From: Thinopyrum elongatum
Lineage: Eukaryota > Streptophyta > Magnoliopsida > Poales > Poaceae
Reading direction: 5' to 3'
Assembly (NCBI GenBank): GCA_011799875.1
Contig: CM022301.1
Coordinates: 217,430,526-217,494,525, forward strand
DNA: 64,000 bases
The first letter of the stretch is position 1. Every line of letters begins with the position of its first letter. The position numbers were made by a program, and so were the translations under genes. A model generated the notes under the pieces. That model was not told where the DNA came from. It saw nothing but the letters and a program-made list of their open reading frames with translations, and did no database searches. This document shows positions 1 to 10,453 of the stretch, one piece after another.

Positions 1-156
1 GTGGTGAAATAGTATCTCTATTCGCAAGTTTAATAGTAACATCAATATCTTCTATCTCAGCAGGTGCAATATCATTCATAATTTCTTGATATAGGGTAAA
101 TGGGATAGCACTGACACTCACACCCAAATCACATAAGCCATGATAACAATGATCTC
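1..156 (-). pseudogene. retropepsin domain start of element A
   Basis: Read on the minus strand in the frame shifted by one base from the gag ORF, this stretch encodes an aspartic-protease start with CDLGVSVSAIPFTLY. The active-site triad is D-L-G rather than the canonical D-T/S-G; many plant Gypsy proteases of this group have D-L/F-G. It follows gag directly and would be joined to it but for a one-base loss at the gag end, so it is not translated from the gag start. It runs off the window. Confidence 0.7.
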
Positions 157-1338
157 CTATTTAACAGAGACAACAGGCATGCCAACAATAGGTCTATTTT
201 TATCTTTAGGATCAGGGTTGGTAATTCTAGCAGCTTCATCACAGAAATAAATAACATGCTCATCAATATTATCAACCAAGAGATCTTTAACCATAGCAAC
301 ATTAGGTTCAACTTTAATTTGTTCAGAGGGTGTAGGTGTTCTTATATAACTTTTGTTGACCATAGTTGAAACCTTAGCATGTTCTTTTATCCTTACAGGA
401 AAAGGGGGTTTCTCAATATAAGGAGTAGGAATAACTGGATTAACACTATAAGTAATAATTTCTTCTTTAGCTTTATTGGTTTCTTCTACTTTTACCTCAA
501 TAGAGGGATGATACTCAAACCACTTCTCCTTGGGGAGATCAACATGAGTAGCAAATGATTCATAGAAAGAAGTTACTATCTCAGAGTCAAGTCCATACTT
601 AGTGCTAAATTCATGAAAAGCATCGGTATCCATAAAAGATTTAACACAATCAAACTCAAGCTTTATACCTGACTCTTTACCTTTGTCGAGTTCCCAATCT
701 TCAGAGTTGCATTTAATTCTTTCCAAAAGATCCCATCTGAATTCAATAGTCTTCTTCATAAAAGAACCAGTACAAGAAGTATCGAGCATGGATTGATCAT
801 TATGAGAAAGCCGAGCGTAAAAATTCTGCATAATAATTTCTCTTGAGAGCTCATGATTGGGGCATGAATACGTCATTGACTTAAGCCTCCCCCAACCTTG
901 AGCGATACTTTCTCCTTCACGAGGCCAAAAATTGTATATATAATTCTGATCACTATGAACCAGATGCATAGGATAAAACTTCAGATGAAATTCCAATTTC
1001 AATCGGTTCCAGTCCCATGTTCTAATATCATCACATAGCCTATACCATGTCAATGCCTTTACCCCCAAAGATAAAGGGAAAACCTTTTTATTGACTCCAT
1101 CTTTGGATAAACCTAAAAGCTTAAACAATCCACAAATTTCATCCACATATATCAGGTGCATATCAGGATGCGTCGTTCCATCTCCTGCATAAGGATTAGC
1201 TAGCAGTTTCTCTATCATACCCGAGGGAATCTCATAATAACTATTTTCAATAGGTGCAGTAGGTTGAGGAACAACTCTTATTGCTTCTGGACGAGGTGAA
1301 GATACCCCGAACAAGCCCCTCGAAGGATTACTTTCCAT
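157..1338 (-). CDS. gag polyprotein of element A (393 aa)
   Basis: Uninterrupted 393-residue reading frame starting MESNPSRGLFGV, 107 bases downstream of the LTR end in element sense. Residues about 80-190 match the plant retrotransposon gag (Retrotrans_gag) fold pattern: a V-F-P-L-S-L segment, ALTWYRL, a basic L-x-x-E-F-H-x-K-F-Y-P segment, and a Q-G-W-G-R-L-K segment before the helical C-terminal part. No zinc knuckle is visible. Residues about 270-393 are a charged linker. Gag would form the cytoplasmic virus-like particle. The frame ends at a TAG that arises at a one-base deletion in an A run, just before the protease domain, so a gag-pol fusion cannot be made from this copy. Whether gag alone is expressed is unknown. 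Confidence 0.8.
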   Translation of the reverse strand: MESNPSRGLFGVSSPRPEAIRVVPQPTAPIENSYYEIPSGMIEKLLANPYAGDGTTHPDMHLIYVDEICGLFKLLGLSKDGVNKKVFPLSLGVKALTWYRLCDDIRTWDWNRLKLEFHLKFYPMHLVHSDQNYIYNFWPREGESIAQGWGRLKSMTYSCPNHELSREIIMQNFYARLSHNDQSMLDTSCTGSFMKKTIEFRWDLLERIKCNSEDWELDKGKESGIKLEFDCVKSFMDTDAFHEFSTKYGLDSEIVTSFYESFATHVDLPKEKWFEYHPSIEVKVEETNKAKEEIITYSVNPVIPTPYIEKPPFPVRIKEHAKVSTMVNKSYIRTPTPSEQIKVEPNVAMVKDLLVDNIDEHVIYFCDEAARITNPDPKDKNRPIVGMPVVSVK

Positions 1339-1414
1339 AGTGACAAGTGACAGTAATTTTCAGCACGTAATATAAATGTTTCCTTACCAAATTCCACCCA
1401 CCAAAGGCGCTTCA

Positions 1415-1433
1415 CTCCCCGGCAATGGCGCCA
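1415..1433 (-). other. primer-binding site of element A
   Basis: On the minus strand TGGCGCCATTGCCGGGGAG lies 11 bases inside the 5' LTR. It is the complement of a tRNA 3' end (the tRNA-Asp-type site used by many plant Gypsy elements) and differs by one base from the TGGCGCCGTTGCCGGGGA type seen in element D of this window. Confidence 0.8.
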
Positions 1434-1444
1434 GAAAAGAGTCT

Positions 1445-2940
1445 TGATGACCCATAAGTATAGTGGACCAATCATAGTCCTTTCGATAAGTAAGAGTGTC
1501 GAACCCAACAAGGAGCAGAAGGAAATGACAAGCGGTTTTCAGCAAGGTATTCTCTGCAAGCACTGAAATTATCGGTAACAAATAGTTTGGTAGCAAGGTA
1601 ATTTGTAATGGGTAACAAGTAACAAGTGTAACAAAGGTGCAGCAAGGTGGCCCAATCCTTTTTATAGCAAAGGACCAGCCTGGATGAACTATTATATAAA
1701 GCAAAGAGCTCCTGAGGACACATGGGAATTATCATCAAGTTAGTTTTCATCATGCTCATATGATTCGTGTTCGCTACTTTGATAATTTAATATGTGGGTG
1801 GAGCGGTGGTTGGGTGTTGTCCTTACTTGGACAAGCCTCCCACTTATGATTAACCCCTCTCGCAAGCATCCGCAACTACTAAAAAGAATTAAGATAAATC
1901 TAACCATAGCATTAAACATGTGGATCTAAATTAGCCCCTTGCGAAGCAACGCATAAACTAGGGTTTAAGCTTCCGTCACTCGAGCAACCCATCATCTACT
2001 TGTTACTTCCCAATGCCTTCCCCTAGGACCAATCATGGTGAAGTGTCATGTAGTCGATGTTCACATAACACCACTAGAGGAAAGACAACATACATCTCAT
2101 CAAAATATCGAACGAATACCAAATTCACATGATTACTTATAACAAGACTTCTCCCATGTCCTCAGGAACAAAAGTAACTACTCACAAAACATATTCATGT
2201 TCAAGATCAGAGGGGTATTGAATAGCATCAAGTATCTGAACATATGATCTTCCACCAAATAAACCAACTAGCATCAACTACAAGGAGTAATCAACACTAC
2301 TAGCAACCCACAGGTACCAATCTGAGGTTTTGAGACAGAGATTGAATACAAGAGATGAACTAGGGTTTGAGATGAGATGGTGCTGGTGAAGATGTTGATG
2401 AAGATTATTCCTCCCATGATGATAGGATCGTTGGTGATGACGATGGCTTCGATTTCCCCCTCCCGGAGGGAAGTTTCCCCGGCGGAATCGCTCCGCCGGA
2501 GACCTAGATTGCTTCTTCCCAGGTTCTGCCTCGAGATGGCGACTCTCGTTCTGAAAGTCTTCTCTTTTTTTCTAGGTCAAACACTTCTTATAGCAGAAGA
2601 TGGGCACCGGGGGCTGGCTAGGGGGCCCACAAGCTCAGGGGGCGCGCCCCCAAGCTTGTGGCTACTTGATGGGTCCCCTCCTGGTATTTATTCGCCCAAT
2701 ATTTTTTATATATTCCAAAATAATTCTCCGTAAAGTTTCATGACATTTGGAGTTGTGCAGAATAGGGGTCTCGGATTTGCTCCTTTCCGGTCCAGAATTC
2801 CAGCTGCGGGCATTCTCCCTCTTCATGTGAATATTGCAAAATAAGAGAGAAAAGGTATGAGAATTGCATCATAAAGCGTAATAATAGTCCATAATGCAAT
2901 AAATATCAATATAAAAACATGATGCAAAATGGACGTATTA
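1445..2940 (-). repeat. 5' LTR of element A
   Basis: About 1.5 kb. In element sense it ends with GACCCATAAG-complement then ATCA next to the primer-binding site, and begins near TAATACGTCC. It contains no gene; open frames on both strands here are incidental. The left part holds the common Triticeae LTR tail with the TTGGGTTCGACACTC motif. The GC-rich stretch at about 2430-2660 corresponds to the transcribed leader part of such LTRs. Confidence 0.8.
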
Positions 2941-3389
2941 GGCCCCCTCGCCGCCAACTCCCGTCTGGGCACCCACTCGGTGGCCGGAGACGTGCGCGTT
3001 GAGTCGGTAAAGAGATATGGGCAAATCGCTCATCATCAAGACAAGGCCTCAGTGATACTTCTGTTCTCTACCTACCGGATGATCATGGTTAAAACTGGGT
3101 AGGTGTGTCATGCCAGTTGCGATGAGAAAAGTTCCTAGGACCTCTCCCGTGTGGACCGCTTTCCTCAGGTTGATGGGCCCCTGCTTTCTCTCCCCTCGCG
3201 GAAGAATCGCAGCCATGCGCCTCGCCTGCATGTAGGAATGTTTTCGGGTCCTGTCCGAATGAACCTCTTCCTTCTGACTGCCACCCACTGCTAGTCACCC
3301 ACGCGGTCGAGCCACAGCAGAGCGTCGCGTCCCCTATGACGGCAACACTCCCGGGATCCATCCCATGTGAGTCACTTTCCTGACGCTAC
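2941..3389. other. unassigned DNA between A and the CACTA end
   Basis: GC-rich, with short open frames on the minus strand only and no repeat pair, terminal motif or coding domain that I recognise. It is the target DNA into which A and, if the proposed terminus at 3390 is right, the CACTA element inserted. It may be part of an older element. Confidence 0.4.
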
Positions 3390-4170
3390 CACTGGTACAA
3401 CGAGGTGCTATACACACGGTTTTTAACCCCTTTCCGCGACGGCATTTGGAACCGTCGCCCAGTGAGTGTGGGCGATAGGGGGGTCCTTCCCACACGACCC
3501 AGAAACCGTCGGGGATATGGAGCCATGATCCAGAGGCCTTGCAAAATGTAATCGTGTGCGATGCAGCACACACTAAATTCTTTCGAACGTGTGGGATCGG
3601 TGATTAAACGTTTCTAATGATGTAGTGAAACCAAACGGTGTGTCGTAATGAACCGTTTGGGAAACAGTATGTAAGGTACACGGGCCAAACATATGAACTG
3701 TGTGCGATATGTGCCCCATCGCACACGAGTTTTCTGCATAACCCGTCTGCCATGCAGGACTCCATCGCACACGTTTCCCAACAATTACTGTGTGCGATAA
3801 TGTTCTATCACAAATGGTTCAGGAGCCCCTTCGCACACATACAAGTGCTGCAGACCATTTGTGATTTGTTGTGTATCACCGACCGTTGCGGCAAGAGTGA
3901 CGTGTGCTTTTTGTTTGGATCCCATATGTTTCCTAAAAAAATTACGACTGGGATTGTATTTTACATTGGGCACGGTTTACTCCGAGCTCTCGTGTGCGAT
4001 AACATGATATCACAAATGGTTTTGGAGACCCTACGTACACGTAGTAGCGCTGCAAATCGTTTGCGATCTGTTGTGTATCACCGATGGTTCCGCTATGATT
4101 GACGTATGCTTTCCGATGTGGATCGCACACACTCATTTAGTTGAACCGTGTGCGGAGCAATCGCCAGGTT
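3390..4170. repeat. CACTA terminus and subterminal repeats
   Basis: After the candidate terminus, GTGTGCGAT or its complement occurs repeatedly in both orientations (for example near 3551, 3699, 3722, 3769, 3791, 3826, 3992). Two longer units of about 200 bp start at 3791 and 3992 and share GTGTGCGATAA, ATCACAAATGGTT, and TTGTGTATCACCGA in the same order. Such subterminal arrays bind the TNPA-type protein in En/Spm elements. Long open frames in this stretch are products of the repeats and are not called as genes. Confidence 0.65.
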
Positions 4171-4415
4171 AAAATAAAAATATCCCATTTTGAATCGGCA
4201 TGCAAAAAGCAAATTCGCCACAATATTCAATTGAACAAATAGTGTCCACAGGAAGAACATTCATCAGATTTCGCAACAATTGCAATTGAACATATGGTAG
4301 CTAAATTCCAATGATTTGTTGACACATATATGCATTACATAATTAATCATTGTGTACGAAATATGAAGACCTCATCAGATGGAAAACAATGGATCCATGC
4401 GTATATGTTTAGCGG

Positions 4416-7400
4416 CTAACTCTTACTCAATGTTTCAGGAGAACGCATGCTCAAATCTTCATTAACACCAGTGGGATTGATGTAGTGATTCAGGTAGAAG
4501 TCGCTGATAAATCTCTGAACCATCAGCAATTCATCAGCGGGGAGCGGTTCAGGGGTCCTCGGTTCTAAGATGAGCTGCATTATTTTTTAAGATTAGAATG
4601 TGCCATATGAGTGGAGTAGAAGATATTAATTAAGATAGACTTACTGGTACTAATTCACGAGGATCTTCACAACTATCAGAAGATTTGCAGATGGAGATCA
4701 TGTGTCTGCAAACATAGTATCCACAAAGGTTGGTCCCTGCTTGTTGCTGAGGACACTGAAATTTTTTGTACAGAATTAGTCATGTATTTGTCCTGTTAGG
4801 AACAACCTAACCGGTGTTAGATGTATTTTTTTTCTTTGGACAGAAAGAGAAAGAGGTTTACTTAGAAGCTTGAACATTTGACTAGCGTAAGAAAAGGTAT
4901 TTGCAGACTATTGGATAAATTTTCCAAAAATAACGGATTTCGGTGTGTTACCGGAGAAACGATCTCGTGCTGCAGAGGTAGTTCCCTCTTGAACAGGTTC
5001 CCTGGTTTAGTTTTCCACAATGCGAGCACACTGCAAATGAAGATGAATTTTGACAACATCAATTATTGAACCAGATATGAATGCTAATTAATTTCAACAT
5101 CATAGAATTCAATACCTATCCATGAATTGCTGAAGATGCGTCAGATCCTGAGCGTTTGTTGACTCTCTAAGAGAATCCATGTAGTAAACTGTGTTCTTGT
5201 TTGGAACAATGAATACCAATATCCAGTGATTGCTACATATTAAGAAAGCCATGAACTTACGAATTATATCGAAATCTGAAAGGCAATCAGTGTATTCGTG
5301 GTTGTTTACTTGACTTACCGTTCATGATATGGCCAGAGAAATGATTCTGCACGGGACATGTTTTCGAAGATACGGATGACCGTGTTAATGGCCCAGTCTC
5401 GTAGGTCCTTACCATCTAATGTTGTGCCATTTGCTAATGCAGGATCTATGAAATATACACTCTCCCTTTTTCTTCTCTGCGCGTTCAATCCCCTGAGAGG
5501 AATAAAATGCAGTTAGCTGTTTATCATTTACAGCCTTGTATGGAGAAGTTGATCAGAGTTTGTTAAGTACTTACAAAATCAGACATCTAACAAGAGTGGC
5601 ATCGAGCTCATTGAAGTTGAAGAAGAGATGTAAGTCCTTGAAACTCACATTGATGGAACCAGCATCGTGTCGGAAATGATCTCTGTTGTAGTGGACTAGC
5701 AGACCATGATGACCTGCTGACATTTGATCCATGCAATATTCATATAACTCGCGGCAACTGGAGCTCCACTCATCAAAGTATTCGCCAACAAGAAATGGCT
5801 GGCCATGGACGTAATTGCGTGCTTCAAGTACGTCTGCTTTATTTTTAGCAAGCTGCAAATCTATTTCTTCATCATCCATGCCGTCAGAAATAATATTACT
5901 CCCCGATTTGAACAACCTGCTGTTAATTTGGTTCTGGGCGATGAGTGCTTTAAGTAAGAGGCAATCGTTCTCTTTCCTCTTCGCTCTCCCGCCGCGCATC
6001 CTCGCGGGTGCAGCCTTTTTGGCCGCTTCCTTCTTGGTACTTGAAGCATTTCTGGCAGAACGTCTGGTTGGCTACAAGGTAGACTGCCGAGCAGACGGTG
6101 AAGCTTCGATGGACTGCTTAGCAGACGGTTTATCTATGCCGGACCGCTGAGCTGGCGGTGCTGCTGTGACGGACTGCTGGGCTGTAGGAGCAGAGGCATT
6201 GGACTGCTGACCATGCGTTGAAGCTATGTCGGGTTTCTGTGCAGGTGGTGCCAACTTGTTGGTGTGCTGAGGAGGCCGTGCCAACGCGTTGGTTTGCTGA
6301 GCAGGAAGTGCTGACGCATTGGTATGCTGATCACGCGGTTGTGGACCGACAGACTGATAAGCAGTCGGTTCTGGACCTACAGACTTCTTAGCAGGCGGTT
6401 CCGAAGCATCAGACTGCTTAGCAGTCCGTTCCACCAGGTTGGTCTGCTGAGCATGTGCTGCAGCTGGGTCTCCCCCCGCTGCTTCATTGGCCGGCATCTG
6501 AACCGGTGGTGCGTCTTCAGCAGTTGTAGGCCTTGCCACTAGCTGCTCTGGGGCGGAGGATGACATGGCCTGTACGGCACAAAGTCAGGCCGGCTGATCA
6601 CAGGTTGATGCATCAGCCGTCGGATTACGAGTATTAGGTTCTTTGGGGGAAGCACATGAGAGCTGCTGTGGCAAGGAGAGCGTCACCGGTTGAGGGGCGA
6701 CATTGGTTGCTCTTGGCGGGGCTTCAGGGATCTCAACGATGAACTCTATTTCCTTTCGTGGCCACTGGATGTGATGTAACAGTGTTTCTCCCAAGGTCCT
6801 TTGCTCACCAAAGTCTCCTAGGACATTCTTCAGGGCAAATTCATTGAATCCAGGCTTTACTTCTGTCACGTAGCACTTCACACAGCCAGGCTTCAATGGC
6901 ACATTATCCAACAAGAGGCCCTCTTCCAAGAAGGGTGGGCAAACCCAGGCTGTTGCACATTTTAATGTACCTTCATAATGTGTAAGCACGCCCTTCAATC
7001 TATCTTTCATTCCAGATAGATCAGATATAGCATCATCATGAGCAGCTGCAGTCTCAGTGTCGCTGGGGTCAGCTGATGCACAGCTACTCTTGTGCGGTGT
7101 TGTCGTGCAATAAGCAGCATCCTCCATGCCTGCCTCCCCTCCCATCTGCTGGCTATCTGTTAGTGTTAGAGTCTTCTGCATCATCATTGACTCCTCAATA
7201 TCCTTTCGAACAGCCGGATACATGTCCTTCCTCAACCTTTCATACAATTCATTCTGCTTCATTTCAGTCCTCGCTTTTTTCATGCTGAGCCTCTCTTCTT
7301 TGCTGAGTGTGAAAGCCCTCTTGTGCGGGACATTAACACCTATACCCCTTGCACGGCCAGGGTCTCTCTTGTTTCCAGAGCATCCGATAGAATGTCACAT

Positions 7401-8265
7401 GGCCCTGAGTTCCTGTAGAACCTTCCAGGGATCTTGGAAGCCTTTAACATCACTTGATACAGTTCTTCGTCACATGAGTTTTCAAAGTAATATGTTCCGT
7501 CATCACGCCTTGCATGTGCCCACAAGTAGTCTCTGGCGCGTTTGCCCCTGATTTCACTAAAGGTCGGTTTCCCACCCACCGCTACTACTTCTTTGTCCTC
7601 CTGGTCCATATCGGTTTCATGCCGTAGTATCCTGCCACACCCAGACGATGGGGGTGTGTGTTCTTCTTCTGAAGTTCCGATTGCTTGGCACTCTTCTCAG
7701 CAAACTCTTTAGTTGCCCTGACCCTTTTGAATTCTGCCCAGTCTGCCATTGTAATTTGGGGGTATGCGGGGATTGGGTCCTTGCCTTCACTCAAGTACTT
7801 CTTGTATAGCACGTGCTTCTAGTTTCTCCAAGCATCCCTAGCCTTCTTCAGTGCAGCGTGTTCCACCTGCATTCTCCACTGCTCTGGAACATTGAAGTGA
7901 TCCATGATCTCCCGGACTATCCTTTGCTATGTTTCTGTGTCAGCCTCCCGAAACCCCGACAGATTAATGTTGAGCCTTGCCCTGCCAACAAATCCACACA
8001 CGCTCCTGAACCTCGTGCGTGCTTTATCTGGTTTAGTTGGAGCCCAAGACTTTAAATCGATCTCGGTTACTTCATATACACCTTTAGGCTGGTGTGTGGG
8101 CTTCCTTGGAGCATTCCTCCGTGTCCTGACCGGAAGGGTAATTGCTGCAGCTCTATCCTATTCCAGATTACTTGATCCCTCACCATCTGCTGAAGACCTA
8201 GGGTTGTTGGAATCAGATGAAGATACATCGCCTAAAGCATGAGTGATGTCGCTGCTATTTGACAT
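4416..8265 (-). pseudogene. CACTA gene: Transposase_24-like plus Ulp1-type C48 protease
   Basis: Start MSNSSDITHALGD at 8265. The N-terminal part (8265-7585) is one frame with three TAG codons (8160-8158, 7929-7927, 7821-7819) and holds the Ptta/En/Spm Transposase_24-like region (WRN..HVLYKKYL, then KRVRATKEFAEKSAKQ). Frameshifts lie near 7600 and 7300-7350. From 7283 to 5576 the frame is constant with only TGA at 6587 and TAG at 6074; this part holds a DUF8039-like segment (about 6980-6740), a decapeptide repeat and a basic, NLS-like stretch. Canonical introns follow: 5575-5494, 5318-5233, 5115-5031, 4951-4755, 4644-4575. All exons join in phase and end at TAG 4418-4416. They encode a C48 fold with His in RNHWILVFIV, Asp in YYMDSL, and Gln/Cys in PQQQAGTNLCGYYVC. 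Cleavage of a SUMO-like substrate is known for the family, not shown here. Confidence 0.75.
6075..6452 (-). repeat. 30-bp coding minisatellite (decapeptide repeat)
   Basis: Inside the CACTA gene the minus-strand frame consists of about 12.6 units of exactly ten residues. They follow the loose pattern A-Q/K-Q-S/T-x-A-x-x-P-P, for example AKQSDASEPP, AQQTNALARP, GQQSNASAPT, AQQSVTAAPP and AKQSIEASPS. The unit length never drifts, so all duplications were in frame. The product would be a flexible Gln/Ala/Pro-rich linker between the DUF8039-like part and the basic region before the protease. Confidence 0.85.
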
Positions 8266-8627
8266 CTACAGAGAACACATGCGAAACTCGGGAAAGGAGG
8301 ATAAGCATAAAACTAACAACTTGGTATCAAGCTGTCTAAACATGTCATGCAATAATTTAGAAAATGTACGGCTTATTTGTTAAGTTTGTGTGACTCGGGC
8401 GCCCGCGATCTGTAAATCGGCAGTAACTTATTGGAACAAATACAACTTATATGTACTAGTTAGGAAGGTAGATAATGAACATATATACGCTCTCCGTTAT
8501 TTTATAGCCAATTTGGGAACATACGGAACGAAATAGGAAGAGGGATTGCGAGGAAATATGCCTCACCGTGATGGAGAGCAGTAACTAACAGGTTTCTTAA
8601 TGCAAACCCGACCGGACCACAGGAGAG
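8266..8627. other. CACTA non-coding 5' flank of the gene
   Basis: A/T-rich, no open frame of note. It should contain the promoter or first intron of the CACTA gene but I see no clear TATA box. It ends at the insertion point of element B, with target-site sequence GAGAG at 8623-8627. Confidence 0.5.
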
Positions 8628-10207
8628 TGATATGTCTCCAACGTATCTATAATTTTTTATTGTTCCATGCTATTATATTATCTGTTTTGGATGTTTTGTA
8701 TGCATTAATATGCTATTTTATATTATTTTTGGGACTAACCTATTAACCTAGAGCCCAGTGCCAGTTCCTGTTTTTTCCCTGTTTTTGAGTTTCGCAGAAA
8801 AGGAATACCAAACGGAGTCCAAACGGAATAAAACTTTCGCAATGATCTTTCTTGGACCAAAAGGAAACCAGGAGACTTGGAGATGAAGTCGAAGGAGCCA
8901 CGAGGCGGCCACAAGGACGGAGGGCGCGCCCCCCATCCTTGTGGGCCCCTCGTGTGTCTCCTGACCTAATTCTTTCGCCTATATATACTCTTATATGCCC
9001 AAACCACCAGAGGCATCCACGAAAAGACTTTTCCACCGCTGCAACCTTCTGTACCCGTGAGATCCCATCTAGGGGCCTTTTTCGGCGTCTTGCCAGAGGG
9101 GGGATTCGATCACGGAGGGCTTCTACATCAACACCATTGCCCTTCCGATGAAGCGTGAGTAGTTTACCTCAGACCTACGGGTCCATAGCTAGTAGCTAGA
9201 TGGCTTTTTCTCTCTCTTTGATTCTCAATACCACGTTCTCCTCGATGTTCTTGGAGATCTATTCAATGTAATACTTTTTTGCGGTGTGTTTGCCGAGATC
9301 CGATGAATTGTGGATTTATGATCAGCTTATCTATGAATATTATTTGAATCTTCTCTGAATTCTTTTATGCATGATTTGATATCTTTGCAAGTCTCTTCAA
9401 ACTATCGATTTGTTTTGGCCAACTAGATTGGTTTTTGTTGCAATGGGAGAAGTGCTTAGCTTTGGGTTCAATCTTGCGGTGTCCTTTCCCAGAGACAGTA
9501 GGGGCAGCAAGGCACGTATTGTATTGTTGCCATCGAGGATAAAAAGATGCGGTTTTCATTATATTGCTTGAGTTAATTCCTCTACATCATGTCGTCTTTC
9601 TTAATGCGTTACACTGTTCTTCATGAACTTAATACTCTAGATGCAGGCAGGAGTCGGTCGATGTGTGGAGTAATAGTAGTAGATGCAGAATGTTTCGGTC
9701 TACTTGACACGGACGTGATGCCTATATTCATGATCATTGCCTTAGATATCGTCCTAACTTTGCGCTTTTCTATCAATTGCTCAGCAGTAATTTGTTCACC
9801 CACCGTATTATTTTCTATCTTGAGAGAAGCCTCTAGTGAAACCTATGGCCCCCGGGTCTATTTTCCATCATACAATCTTCTACTTTCCAATCTACGAGTT
9901 TCCGATTTACTATTTTGCAATCTTTTACTTTCCAATCTATAAAACAAAAATACCAAAAATATTTACTTTACCGTTTATTTATCTCTATCAGATCTCACTT
10001 TTGCGAGTAACCGTGAAGGGATTGACAACCCCTTATCCCGTTGGGTGCAAGTTTGGTGTTTGTTTGTGCAGGTATTCGGTGACTTGCGTGTTGTCTCCTA
10101 CTGGATTGATACCTTGGTTCTCAAAACTGAGGGAAATACTTACTCTACTTTGCTGCATCACCCTTTCCTCTTCAAGGGAAAAACCAACGCAAGCTCAAGA
10201 AGTAGTA
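8628..10207 (+). repeat. 5' LTR of element B
   Basis: 1580 bp, starts TGATATGTCTCC and ends AGTAGTA, where D and H end AGTAGCA (one transition at the terminal dinucleotide). A TATA box CTATATATAC lies at 8979-8988. Like the D LTR it carries a long stretch with GATGAAGCGTGAGTAGTTTACC (about 9147) and ends near CAACGCAAGCTCAAGAAG. No protein gene; open frames here are incidental. Confidence 0.88.
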
Positions 10208-10218
10208 GGAAGAATTTC

Positions 10219-10237
10219 TGGCGCCGTTGCCGAGGAG
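10219..10237 (+). other. primer-binding site of element B
   Basis: TGGCGCCGTTGCCGAGGAG begins 12 bases after the 5' LTR, matching the D site except for one substitution. Confidence 0.85.
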
Positions 10238-10453
10238 ATCTATGCCAAGTCAAGACATACCAAGTACCCATCATAAACCCTCATCTCTTGCATTACATTA
10301 TTCGCCATTTGCCTCTCGTTTTCCTCTCCCCCACTTCTAAAACGATTTTCAAAAAGATTTGCCTTTTTATTCGCCCTTCTTCCGTTCGATCTTTTGTTTG
10401 CTTGTGTTACCATGTGCCTTCCTTTTGCTTGTATCTTCGCTTGCTAAAAGTTT

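Larger units (their letters stand above)
1..2940 (-). mobile_element. Gypsy LTR retrotransposon A, 5' part
   Basis: Minus-strand Gypsy element running off the left window edge. In element order it shows a 5' LTR (2940 to 1445), a TGGCGCC-type primer-binding site, a gag ORF and the start of a retropepsin domain. The LTR sequence style is that of the abundant Triticeae Gypsy group (Sabrina/Fatima/WHAM-like); I cannot name the family safely. The outer LTR end reads TAATACGTCC in element sense instead of the usual TG start, a single transition. No target-site duplication can be checked because the other end is outside the window. Confidence 0.85.
3390..8627 (-). mobile_element. CACTA (En/Spm-type) DNA transposon fragment
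   Basis: Assigned from three observations. A candidate terminus CACTGGTACAACG begins at 3390 after a possible 3-bp target site TAC. A subterminal array of repeated GTGTGCGAT / ATCGCACAC motifs follows (about 3410-4140). A minus-strand multi-exon gene has Transposase_24-like and Ulp1-like (C48) protease parts, a combination typical of grass CACTA elements. Element B is inserted at 8628 with 5' flank GAGAG, and the far CACTA end is not visible. The main transposase gene (TNPD/TNP2 type) is not in the window. Confidence 0.75.

Noticed and set aside
2377..2733. 118-codon plus-strand open frame
   Set aside because: Lies wholly inside the LTR of A, antisense to it, without motif; expected by chance in GC-rich LTR sequence.
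3638..4102. 154-codon plus-strand open frame
   Set aside because: Built from CACTA subterminal repeats; low-complexity composition and no domain.
7126..7551. 141-codon plus-strand open frame
   Set aside because: Exact antisense of the CACTA gene exon, which has recognisable domain and splice evidence on the minus strand.
10219..10237. tRNA-like sequence
   Set aside because: Only the 3'-end complement is present and it sits directly after an LTR, so it is a primer-binding site and not a tRNA gene. The same applies to the other primer-binding sites.
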